This document shows positions 17,649 through 25,224 of a stretch of DNA of 64,000 nucleotides, one piece after another; the first letter of the stretch is position 1; each line of letters starts with the position of its first letter. The notes under the pieces are model-generated. The model saw nothing but the letters and a program-made list of their open reading frames with translations, was not told where the DNA came from and did not search any database. The stretch comes from JAZIHH01 sp036678685. GTDB lineage: Bacteria > Bacillota > UBA4882 > UBA10575. The DNA lies in the NCBI GenBank assembly GCA_036678685.1, contig JAZIHH010000001.1, positions 228,939 to 292,938 of the forward strand, given 5' to 3'. A program made the position numbers and the translations under genes.

Positions 17649-18695
17649 GTGGACATCAATATTATAAAAGCGGCCCGGTTTGAAAAACCAGATTATATTC
17701 CCATGAAATTTATAATCAACGATTCCTGCTGGCATCATTATCCCCAGGACCAGTTATTCGATTTAATGGAACAGCATAAATTTTTGTTCCCCGATTTTGT
17801 CCGTCCCAAAGGCAAATATGTTCCAAATTACAGATTGGTGGCCAGAGTGGAAGAGCCGTACACCGACGACTTTGGCTGCGTCTGGACAACCACCGACAAC
17901 GGAATAACAGGCACTGTAACCAAGCATCCGCTTGAAGACTGGGAAGCCTTCGAAACCTATCAGCCTCCCGATCCCGAAACCTGCATGGGAATCGGGCCAA
18001 TCGACTGGAAAGAGGAAGAAAAGATAATAAAAACCATAAAGGAAAGGGATGGTTGTGCGAAGGCCGGGCTGAGGCATGGCCATACCTTTTTACAGCTATG
18101 CGATTTAAGAGGCTACGAGAATCTGCTGATGGATATGGCGAATGAAGAAAAAAGACTTTGGGATCTGATTGAGATGGTGGAACAGTTTAATGCGTATATT
18201 GTTGATAAGTATTTGAGCTTTGGAGTGGACATGTTCTGTTACCCTGACGATTTGGGCATGCAATATGGGCCTATGATTCCGCCAGCGTATTTCTTGAAAT
18301 ATATTAAACCAAGCTACCGGCGGCTGATGAAGCCTGCTTTGGATAAAGGAGTCATCGTACATATGCATTCTGACGGGGATATAAAAGCCCTGGCGGACTA
18401 CATGCTGGACAGCGGAGTGCAGGTCATAAATCTGCAGGATTTGGTGAACGGGATCGACTGGATCTCCGAACGTTATCGCGGGAAAATATGCATTGATATC
18501 GATCTTGACCGACAAAAAATCACTCCCTTCGGCACACCCGAACAAATCGACGAGCTCATCAAGGAAGAGGTCGAGAAATTGTCCACCCCGCAAGGCGGAC
18601 TGATCATGACATATGGTTTATATCCAAACGTTCCAATGGAAAACATAGAAGCGATCATGGACGCTATGGAAAAATACGCTTTTTATTACAATTAA
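17649..18695 (+). CDS. Uroporphyrinogen decarboxylase-family protein
   Basis: 348 residues of the URO-D superfamily, complete. It opens with RFEKPDYIPMKF, the substrate-entry strand of the barrel, and includes GVDMFCYPDDLGMQYGPMI, HMHSDGDIKALADYML and INLQDLVNGIDWI. HMHSDGD occupies the place where corrinoid methyltransferases often have HSCG, so a Cys ligand is missing. It sits alone between an IS256 and an IS1182 copy, without a corrinoid partner. The GTG start at 17649 has AGAGGTG upstream. Its substrate cannot be named from sequence. Confidence 0.85.
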   Translation: MDINIIKAARFEKPDYIPMKFIINDSCWHHYPQDQLFDLMEQHKFLFPDFVRPKGKYVPNYRLVARVEEPYTDDFGCVWTTTDNGITGTVTKHPLEDWEAFETYQPPDPETCMGIGPIDWKEEEKIIKTIKERDGCAKAGLRHGHTFLQLCDLRGYENLLMDMANEEKRLWDLIEMVEQFNAYIVDKYLSFGVDMFCYPDDLGMQYGPMIPPAYFLKYIKPSYRRLMKPALDKGVIVHMHSDGDIKALADYMLDSGVQVINLQDLVNGIDWISERYRGKICIDIDLDRQKITPFGTPEQIDELIKEEVEKLSTPQGGLIMTYGLYPNVPMENIEAIMDAMEKYAFYYN

Positions 18696-18711
18696 GCAAG
18701 GCTATATAAAA

Positions 18712-20641
18712 GATTCCACTGCACAAACCTGAATTTTAAGGCAGATAAATTTGAATAATAATGGCCTAAATATGAGTCATTACCATCTTTCAAACAACCA
18801 AAGTTGGCTCTGCTATAGTTTTTTACTCTCTAAAGTTTGTTTTTTATCCCCAATTTGGGCTTTTAACCCTTCAGGCTATTGCTAAAGCCTGTTTTTGGAC
18901 ACAAATACCCCTTATGCGTTTTCGCCTGAAGTCACCGGCGAAGTAACGCCACAGCTGACGGATATTACGACTTATTACTTTCAAACCAAACACTATTCGC
19001 GTTTTTATTAGTGTCCTAACTCTAAGTTCATTTGCTCCTGTACGCTTTAATGCTGAATTGGTTCCTTCAATAGCTGCTCTTTTACTGGTATTTAGCTTTC
19101 CATTTTCTTTAATGCTCTTGCGGGTTTGGGCTGCAGCTAACGCTTTGGGCGTAATAACTACAATAGCTGATTTTCTTCCTTTTCTTGAGGGACAGTTTTC
19201 ATAATGCTCACATTTTCTACATTCTCTAAGGTCAAAATGGGCGGTTATCTTCCCTGTTTCAGCGTCATGATAACTTACAACAGGCTTTTTCCCCATAGGG
19301 CAACTTTTGATTGCATTATCCTCAATTTCAAAATCTGTAATCGGCAGCTTATCGGGATTCGGTTCTGTTCCGGTCATATCGGTAAAATGAAGAGTAATCT
19401 CTTTCTCTTCTGCTTTGTTAACGATATCTTCGCTATAATAACCTCCATCGAGGTATAACTCTTCTGCACCAGTTTCTCTTATTGCTTCCATGCGGTCAGC
19501 TAGAAGTTTAGTATCATGTACGTTGTTTTTTTCTACACTATAGTCGGTAATAAGCTGCACTGGGTTATCATCATGGCAAGTCTCAGATATGTTTGCCACA
19601 AAACCAACGTGCCCCTCGTTTCCCTTTTGTATAAAGGTAGCATCCGGGTCATGAGCCGATTGCAGACAATCAGAATTAAGTTCCTTGTTGTCTTTTACAA
19701 TCCAAGTCCCTGTTTCCAAATCAAAAGATGCTTGTTCTTCTAAAAAGCGCTTAACCAAAAGTATAGCTTCCAACTTACCGAATCCATTGTTCTCTGCCAC
19801 TTCAACAGTTTTTGCGCAAAGCTCGAGCACGGTCTGAAGCTTTGCTTTGGCATCATCAGACGATGATTTATAAAGAAAGTCCTTCTGGAATTCTGGCTCT
19901 ATAATTCTGCTGAGTTCTTCAGGCAATATATCCACAGGCAGAGCCGTTACAGCTTTATGCAGGACATCATACCCAAGCGATAAACGGCCGACGCGCTTAA
20001 TGTTTGATGCAATTTGGGTTGAATCAACTCGCTGCTCTCTAGTTTTTATACCCGCGCGCTTAATAAATTGTTCTGTTAGGTCATGGAAGAGTTCAGCTAT
20101 TAAATCTCCTTCTTTTGGATTTTCCTTCATGTAATTGCTTAAACGACTTCTGAAATTGTATATGGCTCTAACTCCAACAGGGGGAGCAGTATGAAAATCG
20201 CGAATTCCTATTGCAGCACGAACCAAAACATGAAAATGATAGTTTTCAACAAGCTCCTCATCTGTGTAGTTGAAGAGGTGTTTTATAAGCTCAAGAGAAA
20301 CAAGGACATTTATAGGTGCATTAGGCCTGCCGATGTCTGAATAAAGAGGTTTGAATATTTCCTCGTCAATTTTGCAAAAGACCTCATGGTAAAAGATTTT
20401 TGCCCATGAATTTTCGTATAGTTTTTCATATTTTTTATGCCAATTTGCTGTAACGTCGAATAACGAAGTTTGAAGATGGCTATTATTTTCCTTAAACATC
20501 GCTATGCACCCCTATATGTCGATTAAAAGATTTTATCTCTCTAAATCTAAAGATTGCTTTAGTTTTTACTACTATATTCGACATCGAGGGACTAAAATCC
20601 TTCTAAAACATGGATTTACAAGGGGTTTGTGCAGTGGAATC
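18712..20641 (-). mobile_element. IS1182-family insertion sequence
   Basis: Perfect 18-bp inverted ends, gattccactgcacaaacc at 18712-18729 and its complement at 20624-20641, bracket one transposase gene. The right end cuts an HTH gene. The flanks share no clear target duplication, and the rest of that gene is absent on the left, so a deletion followed the insertion. Confidence 0.88.
18871..20499 (-). CDS. IS1182-family transposase
   Basis: 542 residues with the N-terminal DUF772-like segment (GRPNAPINVLVSLELIKHLF, then DEELVENYHFHVLVRAAIGI) and catalytic acidic residues in REQRVDSTQIASNIKR and ELYLDGGYYSED. A Cys cluster (CRKCEHYENC) and the closing KRAAIEGTNSALKR Glu region are typical of IS1182/IS5-like DDE enzymes. 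The gene is full length and uninterrupted. Confidence 0.93.
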   Translation of the reverse strand: MFKENNSHLQTSLFDVTANWHKKYEKLYENSWAKIFYHEVFCKIDEEIFKPLYSDIGRPNAPINVLVSLELIKHLFNYTDEELVENYHFHVLVRAAIGIRDFHTAPPVGVRAIYNFRSRLSNYMKENPKEGDLIAELFHDLTEQFIKRAGIKTREQRVDSTQIASNIKRVGRLSLGYDVLHKAVTALPVDILPEELSRIIEPEFQKDFLYKSSSDDAKAKLQTVLELCAKTVEVAENNGFGKLEAILLVKRFLEEQASFDLETGTWIVKDNKELNSDCLQSAHDPDATFIQKGNEGHVGFVANISETCHDDNPVQLITDYSVEKNNVHDTKLLADRMEAIRETGAEELYLDGGYYSEDIVNKAEEKEITLHFTDMTGTEPNPDKLPITDFEIEDNAIKSCPMGKKPVVSYHDAETGKITAHFDLRECRKCEHYENCPSRKGRKSAIVVITPKALAAAQTRKSIKENGKLNTSKRAAIEGTNSALKRTGANELRVRTLIKTRIVFGLKVISRNIRQLWRYFAGDFRRKRIRGICVQKQALAIA

Positions 20642-21100
20642 ATAGATTGCATCCCCACGTTGTTCGTTTGCTTCTAGCTCAGGCCTACGATAAAAGGTCA
20701 CTTTATAGACGTAGAAGTGGCGGGGGCCATCTGTAACCTTTTCTTTTGTTAGCAGTCCGGCGTTCTCCAATTCCTTCAAGGCATTGCGGACGCTGTTCTC
20801 GCTCACTCCTGCAAAGCGGGCAATATTTTTCTGCGATATCTGGAAGGCTTCATCCTTCTCAAAATCGGCCTCAGAGCAGAGCACCGGATAAACAGCCAGG
20901 GCCGCTTTCGATAAGCCTAGCTCTTGTATCACGCTTTTAGGAATAGCCCGGAAGCTATTCATATTTATATCCTCCTTGTCTATGAACTTCGCCTCTTTCG
21001 TAGCATTGTACCGCTGGTTGAAGATCTCCTTTTGGAGTTGCTTTCTTTTTGCTTCCTGGTTCCTAATGTCCCGAATGACTTTCCCTTTCATAGATTCCAT
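20642..21100 (-). pseudogene. HTH protein (plasmid/phage replication-like), cut by IS1182
   Basis: The surviving ~153 residues have a basic coiled N-terminus and a winged-helix domain: SFRAIPKSVIQELGLSKAAL, then ISQKNIARFAGVSENSVRNALKELENAGLL. This resembles the HTH_36 domain of replication initiators of integrative elements. After GDAIYD the frame runs into the IS1182 end, so the C-terminus is lost. Two in-frame starts both have ribosome sites: ATG 21100 (GGGAG) and ATG 20962 (AAGGAGG). A structured element lies just upstream. Confidence 0.75.
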
Positions 21101-21136
21101 ATTTCGTCTCCCTTTCTGTCTCCCTATTTGAAATTG

Positions 21137-21200
21137 TTGCCGGGGAAGCGGGGAGACTTCGCTTGTCAGCCAGTTTGCAAGGCTGGCCTATCCCCGGCAA
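21137..21200. other. Three-way-junction-like palindromic structure
   Basis: An outer perfect 10-bp stem (ttgccgggga, 21137-21146, with tccccggcaa, 21191-21200) encloses two smaller hairpins (agcg/cgct at 47-63 and cagcc/ggctg at 67-85 of this stretch). It lies 37 bases upstream of the truncated HTH/replication-like gene. A replication origin, transfer site or structured leader RNA would all fit. Confidence 0.5.
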
Positions 21201-21240
21201 AAATTTTATTCTTCCTATTGCGTTTTTACGCTTCGGGCGA

Positions 21241-21295
21241 TATAAAGCCTTAACCTTATTATACAGTCCTATTCATTTTCGCTTAAGGCTTTATA
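21241..21295. repeat. Perfect 13-bp inverted repeat at the element end
   Basis: tataaagccttaa (21241-21253) and ttaaggctttata (21283-21295) are exact complements separated by 29 bases. They end six bases before the 19-nt repeat at the comM junction, so they are probably integrase binding arms or the end of the inserted element. Confidence 0.6.
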
Positions 21296-21298
21296 CTA

Positions 21299-21961
21299 TT
21301 AAACCGTATATAACATTAGGAGATTATGCCCGCCGGCGGCGGCGATTTCCAAAGCCCGCTTCGCCGTCTCCTGTCCTTTGACTTCCGCAAAATCCACTTC
21401 TCTGGGATTGCGTGTTTCTTCCGGTTTCCTCTCCGGAGCAGGGGGTATGCGGCCGAAATTTAAAAAATCCAGTGCTTGTGCCAGGTTGCGCACAGGGACA
21501 ACTTCTATCCCCTTTACCACACTGGCTTCGGCATAATTGGCCTCCGGAAGAAGAATGTACTTTTTTCCCTCCTTTCTGGCAACCAACGACATGGCCAAGA
21601 TTCCACGGACCGGGCGGATTGAACCGTCCAAAGCGACTTCTCCCGTAATTACACCCTCGCCCAGGCGGTCCCGGGCCACTATATTTTCCGCCGCCATGAT
21701 CCCAACGGCAATCGGCAGGTCAAAACCGGCGCCTTCCTTTTTTAAGTCGGCGGGGGCCAAGTTCACCACTATTTTATGGGCGGGAAAAGGATAACCGGAA
21801 TTTTTGACCGCCGCTTTCATTCTTTCCTTGGCTTCTTTTACAGCGGTGTCGGCCAACCCGACCAGTTCAAACGAAGGCAGGCCGCGGGAAATATCCACTT
21901 CCACCTCCACCAGGTAACCGTCGACACCCAGCACGGCCGCGCTGAAAAGCCTGACCGGCAT
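21299..21961 (-). pseudogene. comM: comM/yifB (Mg-chelatase-like AAA+ ATPase), interrupted by insertion
   Basis: The N-terminal 216 residues are a normal ComM ChlI-like domain (VDISRGLPSFELVGLAD, NLAPADLKKEGAGFDLPIA, GEVALDGSIRPVRGIL). They lead to the ATPase domain at RALEIAAAGGHNLLM, where family members continue with a Walker A loop (GPPGSGKT). Instead the frame reads LYTV and stops at 21299. About 290 residues are displaced by the accessory zone and do not appear elsewhere in the window. ComM is a branch-migration helicase in natural transformation and a known integration target. The start overlaps the yraN stop (TAATG). Confidence 0.88.
21301..21319. repeat. Putative attachment-site repeat, copy 2 (comM junction)
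   Basis: aaaccgtatataacattag, one mismatch from the copy at 10352-10370. The comM-homologous sequence begins within it (CTAATG on the minus strand encodes LM of comM), so the integration point falls in the last bases of this repeat. Confidence 0.7.
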
Positions 21962-22350
21962 TAACAGTTTTTCCCCCTTTCCAGCACAAAGGCGTTACGA
22001 AACAGTTGATAATCAAGGAGTTTTCCTTTTTTATCGAGGCGGAGGTCAAGCAGATCGAACCGGCAGGGGTAACCGTGATAACCCTTGTAAGACAAATAAC
22101 TGAGGGCCGCCCGTATCATATGCCGTTGCTTGGTTCTGGTCAAAGCGGCGGCGCCGGAGCCGTAACTCTGTCCGGTTCTGGTCTTTACCTCAATGAAAAC
22201 CAAAGTCTCCCCCTCGCCGGCCACCAGATCCAGCTCCCCGTAACGGGTACGGTAGTTTCGTTCCAAGATTACATATCCTTCTTTTTCTAAAATGCCCCGG
22301 GCCAAATACTCCCCGTAATCCCCCAATTTTTTCCCCAAAACCGCAGTCAC
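21961..22350 (-). CDS. yraN: UPF0102 family protein YraN (endonuclease-fold)
   Basis: 129 residues, standard length. The Holliday-junction-resolvase-like core is clear: GDYGEYLARGILEKEGY, then RYGELDLVAGEGETLVFIEVKTR with the Glu-Asp-ExK arrangement of this fold. The Arg-rich linker and FDLLDLRL strand follow. Nuclease activity is inferred from the fold. It is followed by comM with a one-base stop/start overlap, a common pairing in Firmicutes next to rnhB. Confidence 0.93.
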   Translation of the reverse strand: MTAVLGKKLGDYGEYLARGILEKEGYVILERNYRTRYGELDLVAGEGETLVFIEVKTRTGQSYGSGAAALTRTKQRHMIRAALSYLSYKGYHGYPCRFDLLDLRLDKKGKLLDYQLFRNAFVLERGKNC

Positions 22351-22487
22351 CTTTTCTAAAAAATACTGGTTATTTAATTCGCTTCCTTTTTTCCTTTTCC
22401 TTCCTGGTTGACTATTAACATGGCGGGACGATTGGCCAGTTTTGTGACAACAGGAGTAACATAACGTTAAACCTTTTTTTCCGGTGC

Positions 22488-22542
22488 AGGTATCTTCCTT
22501 TTAATCGAGAATAATTCTTTTTTATCGGGAAATAAGATACCT
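22488..22542 (+). promoter_or_regulatory. Leader inverted repeat upstream of the nuoE-like fusion
   Basis: aggtatctt (22488-22496) and aagatacct (22534-22542) are perfect complements around a 37-base loop with its own agaat/attct dyad. No T-tract follows, so it is more likely an operator or mRNA leader than a terminator. No confident promoter is seen in the 240-base gap. Confidence 0.35.
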
Positions 22543-22590
22543 TCATCAATTACCGGCAAGCAACACGTCCGGAAAGGAGCGACCGGAATA

Positions 22591-23358
22591 ATGGGCTTGA
22601 GAGCTTACTGCTTACTTAATGTGAAGAATAACATCCATCAGGATGATCTGCGCAACGGATTACTGGAACTGGAGACGATTCCCGGTGTGGATTATGTCGA
22701 ACCGGTGGTCGGCAAATACGATATTCTCCTCGCGGTGGAAACCGCCGGCAACATAGAAGATTTGGTGGCCAAAATTAAAAGATTTTCCTGGGTTGACCAG
22801 GTGACCATGCTTAAAGTCGTCAACCTTTTTGACCACCGTCCAACCCCCTCGGGGGAGGTAAAGATGAACAAAGAAAAAATCACTTATCTGGAACCCGGCG
22901 GGTTGTCCCGGGAAAAACTTGACCGGATCGTAAACCGGTTGGAAATCAGCAAAGGCGCGGCCATCCCGGTTCTGCAGCAAATTCAGAACGAATTCGGTTA
23001 CGTCCCGCCGGAATTTCTCCCGCGGGTCTCGGCCCTGACCGGAATACCCGCCTCCGAACTGTACAGTATAGCCACTTTTTACTCGCAGTTTCGCCTCCAG
23101 CCAATCGGCGAAAACTTGATCCAAATCTGTCACGGCACCGCTTGTCACCTGGCGGGGGCGGAAGAGATCACCAGCGTCTTGCGACAGGCGCTCGGGATTA
23201 AAAACGGTGATACCAGCCCGGACGGGAAATTCACCATACAAAAAGTAGCCTGTCTTGGCTGTTGCAGCCTGGCCCCGGTGATCACTATCAACGGCGAGAC
23301 CTTCGGCCGCCTAACTCCTGATCAGGCCCTGCGGCTAATCAATAAAGTTAAGCAATGA
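22591..23358 (+). CDS. Lrp/AsnC ligand-binding domain fused to NuoE/HydC-type [2Fe-2S] subunit
   Basis: Residues 1-80 form an Lrp/AsnC C-terminal (RAM) sensor domain: AYCLLNVK, PGVDYVEPVVGKYDILLAVE and MLKVVNLF. Residues 92-255 are a NuoE thioredoxin-like ferredoxin with C-H-G-T-A-C and CLGCC supplying the four cluster Cys. No stop codon separates them. In the linker, GGAGGT lies four bases before an in-frame ATG (22864), so a stand-alone NuoE may also be made. NuoE subunits pass electrons to the flavin subunit encoded next, which overlaps by ATGA. Confidence 0.85.
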   Translation: MGLRAYCLLNVKNNIHQDDLRNGLLELETIPGVDYVEPVVGKYDILLAVETAGNIEDLVAKIKRFSWVDQVTMLKVVNLFDHRPTPSGEVKMNKEKITYLEPGGLSREKLDRIVNRLEISKGAAIPVLQQIQNEFGYVPPEFLPRVSALTGIPASELYSIATFYSQFRLQPIGENLIQICHGTACHLAGAEEITSVLRQALGIKNGDTSPDGKFTIQKVACLGCCSLAPVITINGETFGRLTPDQALRLINKVKQ

Positions 23359-25223
23359 TTACTAAAGGAAAAGGGACGGTTATCCTGATGAAGACAGCAA
23401 CCCACACCAAGAAAACAGTCAAGGTTGGCTTGGCCAGTTGCGGGATTGCCGCCGGCGCCCGTCCGGTCTATGACTTTTTTCAAGAGGCTTTAAAAAACGG
23501 CGGTCAATTTCATCTTCTGCGGACCGGCTGTATAGGGATGTGTTTCTGTGAACCCCTGGTTGAAATCGACGACGGGCACGGCGTTTATCTCTACGGTGGA
23601 ATTGACCGGCAAAAGGCCCGTGCGCTCCTGGAAGAGCACCTGTACAACGGCCGTCCCTGTACGGACTGGCTTGTTTATTCCCCGGTCCTGCCCGGGCGGG
23701 AGCAAGATTACCTGGACCGCCAGCACCGGGTGCTCCTCAAAAACAGCGGCCGGATCGATCTGGAAAGCCTCGACAGTTATATAGCAGCCGGTGGTTATCG
23801 CGGCCTGGAAAAAGTTATCACCTCTCTTTCCCCGGAAGAAGTCATTGCCATCGTTCAAGAATCCGGGTTGCGCGGCCGTGGCGGCGCGGGATTCCCCACT
23901 TATTTGAAGTGGCAATTCACCCGCCAAGCCCCGGGCTCTCCCAAATACGTAGTGTGCAACGCCGATGAAGGCGACCCCGGTGCTTTTATGGACCGGAGTC
24001 TTCTGGAAAGCGACCCCCACAGCGTGCTGGAGGGGATGATTATTGCCGCCTATGCCGTCGGCAGCAATGAAGGCTATATTTATATCCGGGCGGAATATCC
24101 CCTGGCCATTCACCGCCTCCGCACGGCCATCGCCCAGTTGGAGGAGCGAAACTACCTGGGTGCTCATATTCTTGGCTCCCCTTTTTCTTTTCACATCCGC
24201 ATACGGGAAGGCGCCGGAGCCTTTGTCTGTGGCGAAGAAACCGCCCTTCTCGCCAGTATAGAAGGGAAAAGAGGCATGCCGCGCCCCCGGCCGCCTTACC
24301 CGGCCCAGGAGGGGCTCTGGGGCAAGCCGACGGTAATCAATAACGTGGAGACCTTTGCCAATGTAGCCCGCATTTTCGGTGCGGGGCCTGAAGTATGCAA
24401 CAGTTGCGGAACAAAAGAGAGCAAGGGAACCAAGGTCTTTGCCCTCGCCGGCAAAGTCAAACGCGGCGGCCTGATCGAAGTGCCGATGGGCATTTCCCTC
24501 CGGGAAATAGTTTATGAGATCGGCGGTGGCATCTCCGGGGACAAGGCCTTTAAAGCGGTGCAAACCGGGGGTCCGTCGGGCGGCTGTATCCCCGCCCGGC
24601 TGGCGGAGACGCCCGTCGATTACGAATCCCTGGCCAAAATCGGCGCCATCATGGGTTCCGGCGGTCTCCTGGTCATGGATGAGGAGACCTGCATGGTAGA
24701 TGTGGCACGGTTCTTTTTAAACTTTACCACCGAAGAATCCTGCGGCAAATGTACCTTCTGCCGCAACGGTACCCATCAAATGTTGGAAATCCTGAACCGG
24801 ATTTGCCGGGGTGAAGGACGCAGCGGTGACCTGGAGCGCCTGGAAGAGTTGGGCAAGGCGGTTAAAGAAGGTTCTCTCTGCGGTTTGGGCCAGACTGCCC
24901 CCAACCCGGTTCTTACCACCATCCGTTATTTCCGGGAGGAGTATGAAGCCCATATTAACGAGAAAAGATGTCCGGCTAAAATATGCAAGGATTTAATCAG
25001 TTATAAAATTCTGGCCGAAAAATGTACGGGCTGCGGTCTATGCGCGAAAAAATGTCCCGTGGCGGCTATCTCCGGCGAAAGAGGCCGGCCCTACCGTTTG
25101 AACGAAAAAACCTGCATCCGCTGTGGTATTTGCCGCCGTTCCTGCCGTTTCGACGCGATTGTCGTTACCTCCGGCGGACGGAAAAGCACCGGCCGGACCG
25201 CGGTTTCCGAGGTGAGGAAATAA
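23355..25223 (+). CDS. NuoF/HydB-type NADH-binding flavoprotein subunit
   Basis: 622 residues in the HydB order. A thioredoxin-like [2Fe-2S] domain (residues 20-105, with CGIAAGARP and GCIGMCFCEP) is followed by the NuoF core with the FMN/NADH loop GLRGRGGAGFPTYLKW and the pair CNADEGDPGAFMDR/CGEETALLASIEG. A [4Fe-4S] site, ESCGKCTFC, and two C-terminal ferredoxin clusters (CTGCGLCAKKC, CIRCGICRRSC) complete it. Such subunits oxidise or reduce NAD(H) in bifurcating hydrogenases, formate dehydrogenases and transhydrogenases. It is one base from the next gene. An internal Met at 23388 is an alternative start. Confidence 0.92.
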   Translation: MITKGKGTVILMKTATHTKKTVKVGLASCGIAAGARPVYDFFQEALKNGGQFHLLRTGCIGMCFCEPLVEIDDGHGVYLYGGIDRQKARALLEEHLYNGRPCTDWLVYSPVLPGREQDYLDRQHRVLLKNSGRIDLESLDSYIAAGGYRGLEKVITSLSPEEVIAIVQESGLRGRGGAGFPTYLKWQFTRQAPGSPKYVVCNADEGDPGAFMDRSLLESDPHSVLEGMIIAAYAVGSNEGYIYIRAEYPLAIHRLRTAIAQLEERNYLGAHILGSPFSFHIRIREGAGAFVCGEETALLASIEGKRGMPRPRPPYPAQEGLWGKPTVINNVETFANVARIFGAGPEVCNSCGTKESKGTKVFALAGKVKRGGLIEVPMGISLREIVYEIGGGISGDKAFKAVQTGGPSGGCIPARLAETPVDYESLAKIGAIMGSGGLLVMDEETCMVDVARFFLNFTTEESCGKCTFCRNGTHQMLEILNRICRGEGRSGDLERLEELGKAVKEGSLCGLGQTAPNPVLTTIRYFREEYEAHINEKRCPAKICKDLISYKILAEKCTGCGLCAKKCPVAAISGERGRPYRLNEKTCIRCGICRRSCRFDAIVVTSGGRKSTGRTAVSEVRK

Positions 25224-25224
25224 G

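Noticed and set aside
16200..20650. Target-site duplications around IS256 and IS1182
   Set aside because: Bases flanking the inverted ends do not match on the two sides; later rearrangement is likely.
22412..22460. A Rex-type operator (TTGTGA) upstream of the NuoE fusion
   Set aside because: Only one half-site matches (ttgtgacaacaggagtaacataa); the second half does not.
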